In this document: positions 8,720 to 17,297 of the stretch, piece after piece
Numbering within the stretch: position 1 is the stretch's first letter
Layout of the letters: each line of letters begins with the position of its first letter
From: Pollutimonas harenae
GTDB lineage: Bacteria; Pseudomonadota; Gammaproteobacteria; Burkholderiales; Burkholderiaceae_B
NCBI RefSeq assembly: GCF_004153685.1
Contig: NZ_SDQD01000002.1
Span: 62,001 to 126,000 of the forward strand
Length of the DNA: 64,000 nt
Direction of reading: 5' to 3'
The notes under the pieces: model-generated
The model's database searches: none
The model's input: only the letters and a program-made list of their open reading frames with translations
Told to the model about the DNA's origin: nothing
Translations under genes and position numbers: made by a program

Positions 8720-9532
8720 ATGACTACTGACATACAGAAGAAGGGAACCCGCAACATCCGCATGCTGATTATTGGCGACGAAATATTGTCAGGAAGGCGC
8801 CAGGACAAGCATTTTGACAAGCTGATCGAGTTGTTGTCGCAGCGCGGCATGCAACTGTCGGGTGCAGAATTTGTTTCTGATGAGCGTGATGCTATTGCTG
8901 CTGCGTTGGTTCGCAGCTTCAGTACCGACGATATTGTCTTTTCCTGCGGTGGTATCGGTGCAACGCCCGATGACCAAACCCGTCAGGCAGTGGCGCAGGC
9001 GCTTGGGGTAGATCTGGCTTTGCATCCTGAGGCTGAACGGCTGATTGCTGAACGGTGTGCTGATAATGAGCGGCGCGGCCAGGGTAGCGCCGATATGAGT
9101 CTGCCGGAAAATCAGCAGCGCCTGCAAATGGGTGTGTTTCCATTGGGCGCTGAAATCGTCCCCAATTCCTATAACAAGATACCTGGGTTTTTCATTAGGG
9201 ATCATACGTTTATGCCGGGCTTTCCCGTCATGGCCTGGCCCATGATGGAATGGACGCTCGATACTCGCTATCGTCATCTGCAGCATCAATCCATGCGTGT
9301 CGAACATTCGTTTTTGGTGTTCAAGCTGCCAGAGTCGCGCATTACTCCGGCCCTCGAGGAAATCGAACGACGTTGGCCCGGGGTCAGGGCGTTCAGCCTG
9401 CCCAGCATGGGCGGGACCGGTCAGCCGCATATTGACCTTGGGGTCAAGGGAGAGCCCGAAGCGGCGGCCGAGGCACTGGCATTTCTCCGGGCCGAAGTGG
9501 CGAAAGTGGGTGGTGAACTGAGCCCCGTCTGA
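8720..9532 (+). CDS. CinA-family molybdopterin-binding-like protein
   Basis: A 270-residue protein with the MoCF_biosynth (MoaB/MogA-like) fold: LIIGDEILSGRRQDKHF, then SCGGIGATPDDQTRQAVAQALG. It corresponds to the N-terminal domain of competence/damage-inducible protein CinA (COG1058) and lacks the C-terminal nicotinamide-nucleotide amidase domain. Stand-alone copies are common in Bordetella-type genomes (from memory). The activity of this short form is unproven; the family may act on ADP-ribose or NMN-type compounds. It starts 33 bp after the EI24 gene. Confidence 0.8.
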   Translation: MTTDIQKKGTRNIRMLIIGDEILSGRRQDKHFDKLIELLSQRGMQLSGAEFVSDERDAIAAALVRSFSTDDIVFSCGGIGATPDDQTRQAVAQALGVDLALHPEAERLIAERCADNERRGQGSADMSLPENQQRLQMGVFPLGAEIVPNSYNKIPGFFIRDHTFMPGFPVMAWPMMEWTLDTRYRHLQHQSMRVEHSFLVFKLPESRITPALEEIERRWPGVRAFSLPSMGGTGQPHIDLGVKGEPEAAAEALAFLRAEVAKVGGELSPV

Positions 9533-9601
9533 AAATAACTCTTGCCAGGATGTGGGTTTTTTTCATATTATGGGATTGTTGCGTTGCGTCAAAATAAGAC
9601 T

Positions 9602-10414
9602 ATGCCACGATCTTCCTTACTAACCTCGTCATTGAGTGGTTCTTCGTCCATTCATGGCTCTTCCATTACCATACAGGTGCTCGAGCGCGCGATGCGTTTG
9701 CTCGATGTACTCGCTCAGCAATCCGATCCCGTCGCACTGAAAGACCTGGCTGCTGCCACTGGCTTGCATACCTCGACGACACATCGAATACTGAATGACC
9801 TGGTTGTAGGCCGGTACGTGGAGCGGGTCGATAGCGGCCAGTATCAGTTGGGTATGCGTTTGCTTGAGCTGGGTTCGTTGGTAAAAGGCCGGCTCAATGT
9901 GCGTGAGGTAGCGCTGGAGCCTATGCGTGAGTTGCATAAGCTCACAGGCCAGACGATCAACCTGTCATTGCAGCAGGGTGATGAAATCGTCTACATCGAG
10001 CGAGCCTGGAGCGAGCGCTCGGGCATGCAGGTTGTGCGGGCGATCGGAGGGCGGGCGCCTCTGCATCTGACTTCCACTGGCAAGCTATTCCTGTCGGTCA
10101 GCGACCCCCGGCAAGTCAGAGCGTATGTCATGCGCACCGGCCTGGCAGGCACAACACGCAACAGCATTACAGAAGCCGAGCAACTTGATCGCGATTTGGC
10201 ATTGGTGCGGCGTCACGGCTATTCGCGCGATAACGAAGAACTGGAGTTGGGCGTGCGCTGTATTGCCGCGGGTGTCTATGACGATACAGGCAAGATGCAG
10301 GCAGGTTTATCAATATCTGCTCCCGCCGAACGCATGCGGGACGAATGGATACCCGTACTGCTGCGCACTGCAGCACAGATATCCGAAGCACTGGGCTACG
10401 AGGCTGCCCAATAA
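9602..10414 (+). CDS. IclR-family transcriptional regulator
   Basis: A 270-residue regulator with an N-terminal winged helix (ITIQVLERAMRLLDVLAQQ ... LKDLAAATGLHTSTTHRILNDL) and a C-terminal IclR effector-binding domain (from about residue 100; RAIGGRAPLHLTSTGKLFL, GYSRDNEELELGVRCIAAGVYD). IclR proteins sense small organic acids. The ATG at 9602 is preferred to an in-frame ATG at 9542, whose extra residues are not conserved in character. It faces a convergent Bug-type solute receptor, a frequent pairing for organic-acid uptake, but a regulatory link between the two is only inferred. Confidence 0.88.
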   Translation: MPRSSLLTSSLSGSSSIHGSSITIQVLERAMRLLDVLAQQSDPVALKDLAAATGLHTSTTHRILNDLVVGRYVERVDSGQYQLGMRLLELGSLVKGRLNVREVALEPMRELHKLTGQTINLSLQQGDEIVYIERAWSERSGMQVVRAIGGRAPLHLTSTGKLFLSVSDPRQVRAYVMRTGLAGTTRNSITEAEQLDRDLALVRRHGYSRDNEELELGVRCIAAGVYDDTGKMQAGLSISAPAERMRDEWIPVLLRTAAQISEALGYEAAQ

Positions 10415-10439
10415 AAAAAGCGCCTGCAAAAGCAGGCGC
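10413..10439 (-). terminator. Intrinsic terminator of the Bug receptor gene
   Basis: Read on the minus strand, an 8-bp GC-rich stem (GCGCCTGC / GCAGGCGC) with a TTTT loop is followed by a run of seven T. It lies directly after the Bug receptor gene and overlaps the stop codon of the convergent IclR gene. Confidence 0.88.
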
Positions 10440-10467
10440 GGGGTATGCGAGTACTGCGAATGCCCTC

Positions 10468-11448
10468 TTATTGGGCTTCTATGCCCGCTTTCTTGAACAG
10501 TTCGGCCCACTGAGGAACTTGCTGCTCTACCTTTTTGGTCAGGGCTGCTGAGTTGGCTTGGTCGGTCAGAACGGTAGCGCCCAGGCCAGCCATGCGCTTC
10601 TGGAAGTCTTCAGAGGCCAGGCCGGCTTGCAGTGCTGCAGTCAGCTTGTCTGTAACGGGCTTGGGTGTGCCCTTGGGCGCCCACATGCCGTGCCAGATAC
10701 CCACTTCAAAGCCATCGTAGCCAGATTCCTGCATGGTGGGCAGGTCGGGCAGTGTAGGAACACGCTGCTTGCTGGTGACCGCATAAGCTTTGACCGTGCC
10801 AGCCTTGATGTGCTGGGTGGTGTTGGTGGTTTGATCGCACAACACGTCAACTTGCTTGCCCAGCAAGTCATTCATGGCTGGGCCGGTGCCCTTATAGGGA
10901 ATGGTCAGGAGATCGACACCAATGGCGTTGGTGAACATGGTGCCACAAAGGTGGCTGGCGGCGCCAATGCCAGCGTTGGCCAGCGATACCTTGTCTTTAT
11001 TGGCTTTCAGGTATTCGACCAGTTCCTGGATGTTGTTGGGTGGAAAGTCGGCACGTGCAATGATGGTCATGGGCACGTCAACTACCAGTCCGATGGGCTC
11101 GAAGCTGGTTTTAGGATCGTAGCCAGGGTTTTTATACAGGGATGGTGCGGTTGAGAAGCCAATATGCATCAGCAGGGCACTATAGCCGTCTGGTTTTGCG
11201 CGGGCGACCTGACTGGTGCCGATGGTACCGCCAGCACCCGCCTTGTTTTCGACAACGATAGTTTGGCCCAACGCAGGCCGCATGGCTTCTGCCAGGGAGC
11301 GTGCAACGTTGTCGGTGGGGCCGCCTGCAGAAAATGGCACGATCATGTTGACGGCATGATCGGGGTAATCGGCTGCCTGGGCTGCGCCTGCGCTAAGCAA
11401 TGTGCTTGCGAACAGGACGGCACCAAGTTTCGGTGTATGGGACTTCAT
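10468..11448 (-). CDS. Bug-type periplasmic solute-binding protein (tripartite tricarboxylate transporter family)
   Basis: A 326-residue exported receptor. It has a signal peptide (residues 1-25, AGAAQAA-DYPDHAV), then the Bug hallmarks VNMIVPFSAGGPTDNVARSLA, VVENKAGAGGTIGTSQVARAKPDGY and PYKGTGPAMNDLLG. These receptors bind organic acids or amides for TctAB-type symporters, but no membrane subunits are nearby, so it is an orphan as is usual in Alcaligenaceae. The SD GGAG sits just before the start. The convergent neighbour is an IclR regulator. Confidence 0.93.
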   Translation of the reverse strand: MKSHTPKLGAVLFASTLLSAGAAQAADYPDHAVNMIVPFSAGGPTDNVARSLAEAMRPALGQTIVVENKAGAGGTIGTSQVARAKPDGYSALLMHIGFSTAPSLYKNPGYDPKTSFEPIGLVVDVPMTIIARADFPPNNIQELVEYLKANKDKVSLANAGIGAASHLCGTMFTNAIGVDLLTIPYKGTGPAMNDLLGKQVDVLCDQTTNTTQHIKAGTVKAYAVTSKQRVPTLPDLPTMQESGYDGFEVGIWHGMWAPKGTPKPVTDKLTAALQAGLASEDFQKRMAGLGATVLTDQANSAALTKKVEQQVPQWAELFKKAGIEAQ

Positions 11449-11622
11449 CTAGACTCCAAGTGTTTTTGTAACAAAACAGAAAACTATTCGTGCAATGATG
11501 TAAGCATCAAGACGAGGGGCATGAATACTGGGGGAAAAAGTATTTTTTGTCGCCTAGGTTAATCCCTATTTTTTAAGCAAGTAGCAGGCATGGGCATTAG
11601 CAACAGCCACTATTATTGTTGT

Positions 11623-11635
11623 TGCAATGCAGCAA
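11623..11635 (+). promoter_or_regulatory. Upstream copy of a 13-bp repeat flanking the phasin promoter
   Basis: TGCAATGCAGCAA ends 7 bp before the -35 box of the phasin promoter. It is repeated with one mismatch at 11679-11691. In PHA-producing bacteria the repressor PhaR binds TGC-rich sites around phaP promoters, so this is a candidate PhaR operator; the assignment is inference. Confidence 0.55.
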
Positions 11636-11642
11636 AATATGC

Positions 11643-11670
11643 TTGACATGCTTGTTTGTTAAGGTAGAAT
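11643..11670 (+). promoter_or_regulatory. Sigma-70 promoter of the phasin gene
   Basis: A consensus -35 TTGACA (11643-11648) and a -10 TAGAAT (11665-11670) are separated by 16 bp. The predicted transcript would have a leader of roughly 125 bases. This is one of the best-matched housekeeping promoters in the window, which suits an abundant granule protein. Confidence 0.75.
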
Positions 11671-11678
11671 AGATTTTG

Positions 11679-11691
11679 TGCGATGCAGCAA
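11679..11691 (+). promoter_or_regulatory. Downstream copy of the 13-bp repeat at the phasin promoter
   Basis: TGCGATGCAGCAA begins 8 bp after the -10 box, so it lies at or just beyond the expected transcription start. The copies start 56 bp apart. Placement either side of the core promoter is what a repressor operator pair would look like. Confidence 0.55.
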
Positions 11692-11765
11692 GGAAGGTTT
11701 TCACACAAGTTAGGTGATTTGCTTAGCCTTCTTTATTTTATGTTTGAACCCCGTTCAATTAGCTG

Positions 11766-11782
11766 GAATCGCGTAGCGATTC
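11766..11782 (+). promoter_or_regulatory. Hairpin in the phasin mRNA leader
   Basis: A perfect 7-bp stem (GAATCGC / GCGATTC) with a 3-base loop ends 7 bases before the SD AAAGGA of the phasin gene. It may stabilise the mRNA or affect ribosome access. The rest of the 353-bp gap 11449-11801 holds no open frame that I can support. Confidence 0.4.
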
Positions 11783-11801
11783 TATTTATAAAGGAAATAC
11801 C

Positions 11802-12389
11802 ATGAGCGCAATCCCCCAACAAGTACTGGCCAGCCAAAAAGCTTCGCTGGACAATCTTCTTGCTATCCAGGGCACTTTTTTCGGTGGTTTCGAAAAGCTT
11901 GTCGACCTGAACTTGAAAGTCATCAAGGCAACTTTTGACGAAGTTGCTCAAAAGTCGCAAGAAGCCATCGAACTGAAAGACGCCCAGGAAGCCGTAGCCT
12001 TCACATCTGGCCTGGTTCAGCCCAATGCAGAAAAAGCCTTGGCTTACAGCAAGCACGTCTATGACATCGTCTCAGGTGTGCAAGGCGATCTGTCCAAGCT
12101 GACTGAAGAGCAAATTGCACAAGGCCAACGCCAAGTGTCCGACGCGATTGATCAAATCTCGAAAAATGCTCCTACCGGTTCAGAAGGTGCCGTGGCTCTG
12201 CTGAAGTCTTCGCTGGCTACTGCAAACAGTGCCTACGAGTCGGTTGCCAAGGCCACCCGCCAGGCTGCTGAAGCTGCTGAGTCCAACATCAACGCTGCCA
12301 CCAGCGCAACGTTCAAGGCTGCAACCGACGCTGCTGAAGCTGCTACCAAGGCTACTCCTCGCACCCGCCGCGCCAGCGCTGCCAACTAA
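11802..12389 (+). CDS. phaP: Phasin (PHA granule-associated protein)
   Basis: A 195-residue phasin-family protein. It is amphipathic and helical throughout, with the family motif NLLAIQGTFFGGFEKLVDLNLKVIKATFDE and an alanine-rich C-terminus ending in the basic RTRRASAAN. Phasins coat polyhydroxyalkanoate granules and influence their size and number. No PHA synthase or depolymerase is in the window, so the gene is unlinked from the rest of the pathway. The SD AAAGGA precedes the ATG. Promoter and repeat elements upstream suggest regulated, strong expression. Confidence 0.92.
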   Translation: MSAIPQQVLASQKASLDNLLAIQGTFFGGFEKLVDLNLKVIKATFDEVAQKSQEAIELKDAQEAVAFTSGLVQPNAEKALAYSKHVYDIVSGVQGDLSKLTEEQIAQGQRQVSDAIDQISKNAPTGSEGAVALLKSSLATANSAYESVAKATRQAAEAAESNINAATSATFKAATDAAEAATKATPRTRRASAAN

Positions 12390-12430
12390 AACCGTGCTGC
12401 TCTGTTAACGGAGCAGTCTTGCGGTAACAG

Positions 12431-12460
12431 AAAAGCCCAGGGCCAGGCCCTGGGCTTTTT
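12431..12460. terminator. Bidirectional terminator between phaP and pyrD
   Basis: A long GC stem (AAAAGCCCAGGG / CCCTGGGCTTTT) with A-runs on one side and T-runs on the other, placed between two convergent genes, so it can serve both strands. Confidence 0.9.
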
Positions 12461-12486
12461 GCCGTCTGGTCGGCGCGAATGCGTCC

Positions 12487-13527
12487 TTAATGTTTAAGTG
12501 CTTGTACGCATTCATTGATCAGGGCGGGGCCGCGGTAGATTAATCCTGTATATAGCTGGATGGCGTTGGCACCCGCCGAGATCTTTTCTTTTGCCTGCCG
12601 GCTAGACAATATGCCGCCCACCCCAATAATAGGGTAGGCAGCGCCCAGTTGTTGACGCAGGCGGGCAATGACTTCCAATGACAAGGCATGCACCGGCGGG
12701 CCTGAAAGACCACCTGCTTCCTGGCCATGAGGCAGGCCTTGTACCGCATCGCGCGACAGGGTTGTATTGGTGGCGATGACTCCGTCTACTTCATAGCGGG
12801 GCAGCAGGCTTGCTATGACATCAATTTGTTCTGTGTTTAAGTCGGGAGCGATCTTGACAACCATAGGTACTTTCCGACCGTGTTGATCGGCCAGCGCCTT
12901 GCGTTTTTCTTGTAGTGGCAACAGCAGTTGTGTCAGTTCGTCCTGCCCTTGCAGAGTGCGCAGATTTTGTGTGTTGGGCGACGAAATATTGACGGTTATG
13001 TAATCTGCGTGGGCATAGACGCCCTCGAGTCCCAGCAGATAATCGTCGACAGCTCGCTCTATGGGGGTTGCCGCATTCTTGCCAATATTCAGGCCGAGAA
13101 TCCCGCCGTGCTGCCGCCACTGGCTTTTCTGGACATTGGCAATAAAAGTCGCCAGCCCCTGGTTGTTGAAACCCAGGCGGTTGATCAACGCCTTTGCTTC
13201 AGGCAAGCGAAACATGCGGGGTTTTGGATTGCCCGGTTGAGCCAATGGCGTGACGGTGCCAACTTCCACAAAGCCGAAGCCAAGATTGCCCAAAGCGTCG
13301 ATATGAGCCCCGTTTTTGTCCAGACCAGCTGCCAGCCCGACTGGGTTGCGCAAGCGTAGGCCCATCAGGGTAGTGGTGTGTTCCGGCTGAGAGGCCATCA
13401 ATCCACGCGTCAAGCTGCAATCGTAGGCTTTCTGCAAGGATCGCAGCGTAATATCGTGAGCGGTTTCAGCGTCGAGTGAAAAAAGAGCCGGGCGAGCCAG
13501 TGAGTAAGTATTGAATAGAAATGACAT
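12487..13527 (-). CDS. pyrD: Dihydroorotate dehydrogenase (quinone), class 2
   Basis: A 346-residue FMN enzyme that oxidises dihydroorotate to orotate with ubiquinone in pyrimidine synthesis, bound to the inner membrane. Landmarks are the class 2 N-terminal helix ([20 protein letters not shown]), [10 protein letters not shown], the catalytic-serine loop [11 protein letters not shown], and the FMN phosphate site [18 protein letters not shown]. Length fits the family. It is the last gene of a tight minus-strand group and starts 14 bp after bpt. Confidence 0.96.
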   Translation of the reverse strand: MSFLFNTYSLARPALFSLDAETAHDITLRSLQKAYDCSLTRGLMASQPEHTTTLMGLRLRNPVGLAAGLDKNGAHIDALGNLGFGFVEVGTVTPLAQPGNPKPRMFRLPEAKALINRLGFNNQGLATFIANVQKSQWRQHGGILGLNIGKNAATPIERAVDDYLLGLEGVYAHADYITVNISSPNTQNLRTLQGQDELTQLLLPLQEKRKALADQHGRKVPMVVKIAPDLNTEQIDVIASLLPRYEVDGVIATNTTLSRDAVQGLPHGQEAGGLSGPPVHALSLEVIARLRQQLGAAYPIIGVGGILSSRQAKEKISAGANAIQLYTGLIYRGPALINECVQALKH

Positions 13528-13541
13528 GCGAGCAGTGGTTC

Positions 13542-14270
13542 TCAGGCTGTGGGGGGCTCGGCCCAGACGCCATGCCTGAGTATTTGAAAGGGCCGGTATT
13601 GCGATTTGTATGCCATTTTACGGCTTTCCCTGATCCAGTAGCCCAGGTACAGCCAAGGTAGTTGTAGCCTGCGGGATAGGTCTAACTGCCATAGCACGCC
13701 GTAAGTACCGAGGCTGCCAGATGCATCCGGGTCGAAGAAGGTGTAGACCGACGAAAGGCCGGTATCGAGCACATCGACAATGGATACCATTTGCAGCAAT
13801 CCAGTAGGCAGTCGGAACTCAATGATTTTGGAGTTGACGCGGCTGGTCAGGAGGAATTGCGTGTACTGGCTGCGGCTGTCTTCGTCCATTCCGGCGCCAG
13901 GATGCCTGCCTGACTGATAGCGCTGATACAGCTCGAAATGCTCCGTGTTCCAGTGCAAGGGCAGCTCGCGGATGACCAAGTCACTGTGGCGCTTCCATGT
14001 CTTGCGCTGTGTGCGGGTAGCTTTGAAGTTGTTGACGTCCACACGTATGGGCAGACAGGCCTGACATCTGTCACAGTGGGGGCGGTAGGTAAATAGGCCG
14101 CTACGCCTGAAGCCTTGCTCGACCAGCTGGGAATAGGTGTCGTTGGTGATCAGGTGGGTAGGAGCCGCCACTTGCGAACGCGCGCCCAAGCCTGGAAGAT
14201 AACTGCAAGGATAGATAGCCGTCGAATAAAACTGCAGGGTTTCAAAACCAGGTTCAGACAAATGGCTCAT
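13542..14270 (-). CDS. bpt: Aspartate/glutamate leucyltransferase (N-degron enzyme)
   Basis: A 242-residue protein of the Ate1-like bacterial family. It has the N-terminal [14 protein letters not shown], the cysteine pair in [11 protein letters not shown], and the C-terminal block [23 protein letters not shown]. Bpt transfers leucine from Leu-tRNA to N-terminal Asp or Glu, marking proteins for ClpS/ClpAP. The 242-residue length is typical. It lies between aat and pyrD with gaps of 31 and 14 bp. ClpS and ClpA are not in this window. Confidence 0.93.
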   Translation of the reverse strand: MSHLSEPGFETLQFYSTAIYPCSYLPGLGARSQVAAPTHLITNDTYSQLVEQGFRRSGLFTYRPHCDRCQACLPIRVDVNNFKATRTQRKTWKRHSDLVIRELPLHWNTEHFELYQRYQSGRHPGAGMDEDSRSQYTQFLLTSRVNSKIIEFRLPTGLLQMVSIVDVLDTGLSSVYTFFDPDASGSLGTYGVLWQLDLSRRLQLPWLYLGYWIRESRKMAYKSQYRPFQILRHGVWAEPPTA

Positions 14271-14301
14271 GGCAAGGACCGGTAGTACTGTATCGCCTTC
14301 A

Positions 14302-15054
14302 TTATCGCGTTATCCCCTGGTAGCGAGCAAGCTGTCCCGATTGCCATATTTCACCTTGGCCCCATTCCGGCGCCGGGTATTGCAGTGCCTGGTTCAATAA
14401 GTCCAGAAACTGCTTGCGGTCAACAGGGTGCGCACCCAGGCTGGCCAAGTGACCGGTTTGCTGCTGGCAATCTATATGGCTGATACCTCGTGTGGACAGG
14501 AAGCGAATCAAGTAGGCTACAGCTATCTTGCTGGCGTCATTTGCTCGGCTGAACATGGACTCGCCAAAGAAGAACCTGCCCAGGCACACGCCGTACAAGC
14601 CTCCAGCCAGTTCCCCATCTATCCACGTTTCAATGCTGTGAGCAGCTCCGGCGTGATGCCAGGCTGTATACGCTGCCTGGATGGCAGGTGAAATCCAGGT
14701 GGCATGCTGTGTGCCGCGAGGCTCTGCGCAGCCATGAATGACTGCTGCGAAATTCAGGTTGGTGGTGATGCGAATTCGAGCTGATGGTGTGCCCTCGCTG
14801 CGGGCAATCTGACGTAGCTTTTTTGATAAGGAGTGCGATGCCCTGAATTCGTTGCAGGCGAGCACCATACGCGGGTTTGGACTCCACCACAGAATGGGAT
14901 CGCCGTCGTTGAACCATGGAAAAATGCCGCGCCGGTAGGCCTGTGTCAGGCGCTCGACGGTCAGGCTGGCACCGACCGCCAGCAAGCCTTCAGGCAAGGC
15001 TGCATCGGGATCGGGAAACGGTGCGCAATCATCCAGCCAGATCAAGCTTGCCAT
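14302..15054 (-). CDS. aat: Leucyl/phenylalanyl-tRNA--protein transferase (N-degron enzyme)
   Basis: A 250-residue enzyme that adds Leu or Phe to N-terminal Lys or Arg, producing primary N-degrons. Family signatures are visible: [16 protein letters not shown] near the start, [44 protein letters not shown] and [17 protein letters not shown], then [16 protein letters not shown]. It sits 7 bp after the NUDIX gene and 31 bp before bpt, so both known bacterial N-degron transferases appear to be cotranscribed. Confidence 0.96.
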   Translation of the reverse strand: MASLIWLDDCAPFPDPDAALPEGLLAVGASLTVERLTQAYRRGIFPWFNDGDPILWWSPNPRMVLACNEFRASHSLSKKLRQIARSEGTPSARIRITTNLNFAAVIHGCAEPRGTQHATWISPAIQAAYTAWHHAGAAHSIETWIDGELAGGLYGVCLGRFFFGESMFSRANDASKIAVAYLIRFLSTRGISHIDCQQQTGHLASLGAHPVDRKQFLDLLNQALQYPAPEWGQGEIWQSGQLARYQGITR

Positions 15055-15060
15055 GAAAAC

Positions 15061-15651
15061 CTAATGCTTGGGGAAGGGGACAGGAATATCGTAATGGTGC
15101 ACAGGAAAGACGCCTGTCTTGAGGTCGGTAATGTAATGCTCAAGCGTGGTGACAACCGTCCGGAATGCCAGTTCGGCCCACGGGATATCGTCCAGATGGA
15201 AGAATGTGGCCTCGAGACTTTCCGGGCCTGGGTACAACTCTTCGCTCAATACCTTTGCAAGATAAAAAAAATGCACCTGCTCGGCATGCGGGACATCGAT
15301 CACGGTGTAGAGCGGGCCCAGCTCTATTTGTGCTCCGGCTTCTTCCTGTGTTTCACGCATCGCTCCTTGTGCGGTGGTTTCCCCCAACTCCATGAATCCG
15401 GCGGGGAGCGTCCATTTCCCGTAGCGTGGTTCAATGGCGCGACGACAAAGCAGTATGCGCTCTTCTAGTACAGGCAACACACCGACAACATTACGTGGGT
15501 TTTGATAGTGAATGGCTCCACAATGATCGCAGACATCGCGCGTGCGGTTATCGTCGGGTGGAATTCTTTGCGTAATTTCGGTGCCGCACTGGCTGCAGAA
15601 TTTCTGTGTGCGAGGTGCGGGAAAGTAGAAGGGAGGGGCTTGCGAAGTCAT
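15061..15651 (-). CDS. NUDIX hydrolase with N-terminal zinc ribbon
   Basis: A 196-residue protein. An N-terminal zinc ribbon (C-S-Q-C-G ... C-D-H-C-G) precedes a NUDIX domain whose box reads G-FMELG-E-TTAQGAM-RE-TQEEAGA, matching GX5EX7REUXEEXGU. The ribbon-NUDIX layout is shared with a Pseudomonas/Bordetella-type group annotated as ADP-ribose or NADH pyrophosphatase-like; the substrate here is not determined. Its ATG overlaps the upstream gene's stop codon. Confidence 0.85.
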   Translation of the reverse strand: MTSQAPPFYFPAPRTQKFCSQCGTEITQRIPPDDNRTRDVCDHCGAIHYQNPRNVVGVLPVLEERILLCRRAIEPRYGKWTLPAGFMELGETTAQGAMRETQEEAGAQIELGPLYTVIDVPHAEQVHFFYLAKVLSEELYPGPESLEATFFHLDDIPWAELAFRTVVTTLEHYITDLKTGVFPVHHYDIPVPFPKH

Positions 15652-16280
15652 GACGTGATTCTACCCAATGCGGGGCAGCGCACAAAGCCGAGTTTGTTTT
15701 CAATGCTGGCTGCCAGGCAAAAGTTCAGTGGCACAGCGCTGTCCTGTTTGCCCCATCGAATCAATTGACGTTCGCCTAAATCGTGCTCCAGTGCGTCAAG
15801 CAGGGAAGTACCATCCTCCAGAAGCAGTTCGGCCAGCAATGTGGGCAAATCCCGGCCAGCAATCAGGCCTGACCCTATATCGGTTTGTGCATACAGCTTG
15901 CCTTTGTCATCCAGCCACCAGCCAGAAATTATCCTGATATCGAGACCGGTATGGCTGCGTAGACGATGCCCTGTATCTTCGTTCATGGTGTGTAAGACAT
16001 GGGGGGCGGCATCGAGGCGTACATATACTTTTTGCGGTCCGTTCTGAAAATACCACTGGCCAGCGTTGTCGTATGCGTAATTGCGGTTCATGAACCGCAA
16101 AATGGCGGGGCTGGTAATGGCCTCGCCTGGACTGAGCGCATCTGGAGCGCAGTGGTCGGGCAGCAAGGCATCGCCTTGCGGATGCAGGCGCCATTCTCCG
16201 CGCTCAGATAGCGAAAGCCAGCCGTATACGTCGGGTACGTCCGGCCACCGAGCCATTGCGGCTATTACTTGCTCGTCCAT
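15648..16280 (-). CDS. Conserved betaproteobacterial protein of unknown function
   Basis: A 210-residue cytoplasmic-looking protein that I cannot assign. It has no signal or membrane segment. Notable stretches are WPDVPDVYGWLSLSERGEWRLHP, ILRFMNRNYAYDNAGQWYFQNGPQKVYVRL and SGWWLDDKGKLY, that is, repeated Trp/Tyr-rich strands suggesting a beta-rich fold. The ATG at 16280 is preferred over 16325 because the protein-like pattern begins there. It is coupled to the NUDIX gene by an ATGA overlap, so it probably heads the NUDIX-aat-bpt-pyrD transcript. Confidence 0.72.
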   Translation of the reverse strand: MDEQVIAAMARWPDVPDVYGWLSLSERGEWRLHPQGDALLPDHCAPDALSPGEAITSPAILRFMNRNYAYDNAGQWYFQNGPQKVYVRLDAAPHVLHTMNEDTGHRLRSHTGLDIRIISGWWLDDKGKLYAQTDIGSGLIAGRDLPTLLAELLLEDGTSLLDALEHDLGERQLIRWGKQDSAVPLNFCLAASIENKLGFVRCPALGRITS

Positions 16281-16364
16281 AGTGTTGTGAATGTTTAACT
16301 GTTCGAGGCTGGAGCGCCATTGCAAAATTCAGCGAAACGCTGCTTGTTTGCCGTTCGCAACAGT

Positions 16365-17015
16365 CTAACGCTGGTTCAAGCGCTGGGCCAGCATATTGCC
16401 CAATACATGAAAGGTTTCTGCCAGAACGATAAGCATCACCGCAGCAGTCAACATGACTTCGGGCAGAAAGTTGGCATAGCCGTAACGTATGCCTAAATCG
16501 CCCAATCCGCCACCGCCTATGGCGCCGGCCAGGGCGGAATAACCAACCAGGCATGCCAGGGTAATGCCCAGGCCAGCGATGATGTCGGCAGACGCTTCGG
16601 GTATCAGTACCTTGCGCAGAATCTGCCAATAAGAGGCGCCCAAAGTCTGGGCAGCCTCAATGAGGTGGTGGTCAACCCCATTCATGGCTGCTTCGACATG
16701 ACGCGCTACAAAGGAAGTGGCGATAATGGTCAGCGGGGCGATGGTGGCAGCCAGTCCGTTTGATTGTCCCAGCAAGGCATGCGTCAAGGGTATGGTTGCG
16801 GCCAGGACGATAATGGACGGCGTGGATCGAAGGCCTTGCACCGTCATTCTTAAGGCTCGTGATACGGCTGTAGCGGCAATCACACGGTGCTGGACCAGAT
16901 GCATGAACACGCCCAATAAGCCACCTAGCATGGTCCCCAGCGCCCCTGACGTGCCGGTCATGAGCAGTGTTTCGCCAAAAGAAGTAATGAAAAGGTCGAG
17001 CGTAGGCGACGACAT
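16365..17015 (-). CDS. MetI-type ABC transporter permease (orphan)
   Basis: A 216-residue permease with five predicted membrane segments. The ATPase-coupling EAA loop is clear (EAAQTLGASYWQILRKVLIPEASADIIAGL), and VGYSALAGAIGGGGLGDLGIRYGY is the characteristic MetI C-terminal motif. MetI works with ATPase MetN and lipoprotein MetQ in D/L-methionine uptake. Neither partner is next to it, on either strand, so it must pair with subunits encoded elsewhere or be a relic. Specificity for methionine is therefore family inference. Confidence 0.88.
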   Translation of the reverse strand: MSSPTLDLFITSFGETLLMTGTSGALGTMLGGLLGVFMHLVQHRVIAATAVSRALRMTVQGLRSTPSIIVLAATIPLTHALLGQSNGLAATIAPLTIIATSFVARHVEAAMNGVDHHLIEAAQTLGASYWQILRKVLIPEASADIIAGLGITLACLVGYSALAGAIGGGGLGDLGIRYGYANFLPEVMLTAAVMLIVLAETFHVLGNMLAQRLNQR

Positions 17016-17156
17016 GGCCTGTTTCCTGGAAGGGATTCAGAAATTGTAGGAGTCGGCGCGGCGAAAGAGAACGATTGTTTTGGTGCGAGCTAATAGCTGC
17101 AAGTGATAAGCCGGGGTTGCTTTTTTGGGAATTTGAAGCGACCAGAACAGGTCAAT

Positions 17157-17230
17157 TGGAGGCGCAACTCGGAATCGAACCGGGGTACACGGATTTGCAA
17201 TCCGCTGCATAACCACTCTGCCATTGCGCC
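17157..17230 (-). tRNA. tRNA-Cys (GCA)
   Basis: Read on the minus strand, a 74-base cloverleaf with acceptor GGCGCAA / TTGCGCC, anticodon loop carrying GCA (GGATTGCAAATCC), T arm with GGTTCGATTCC, and an encoded CCA end. It stands alone between metI and the phospholipase D gene. Confidence 0.95.
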
Positions 17231-17297
17231 AAAAATTTTGAGCTAAATAAAAACGAAGCCAAAATCTATAAAGCAAAAGAGTATAGCATTTCTTTCG

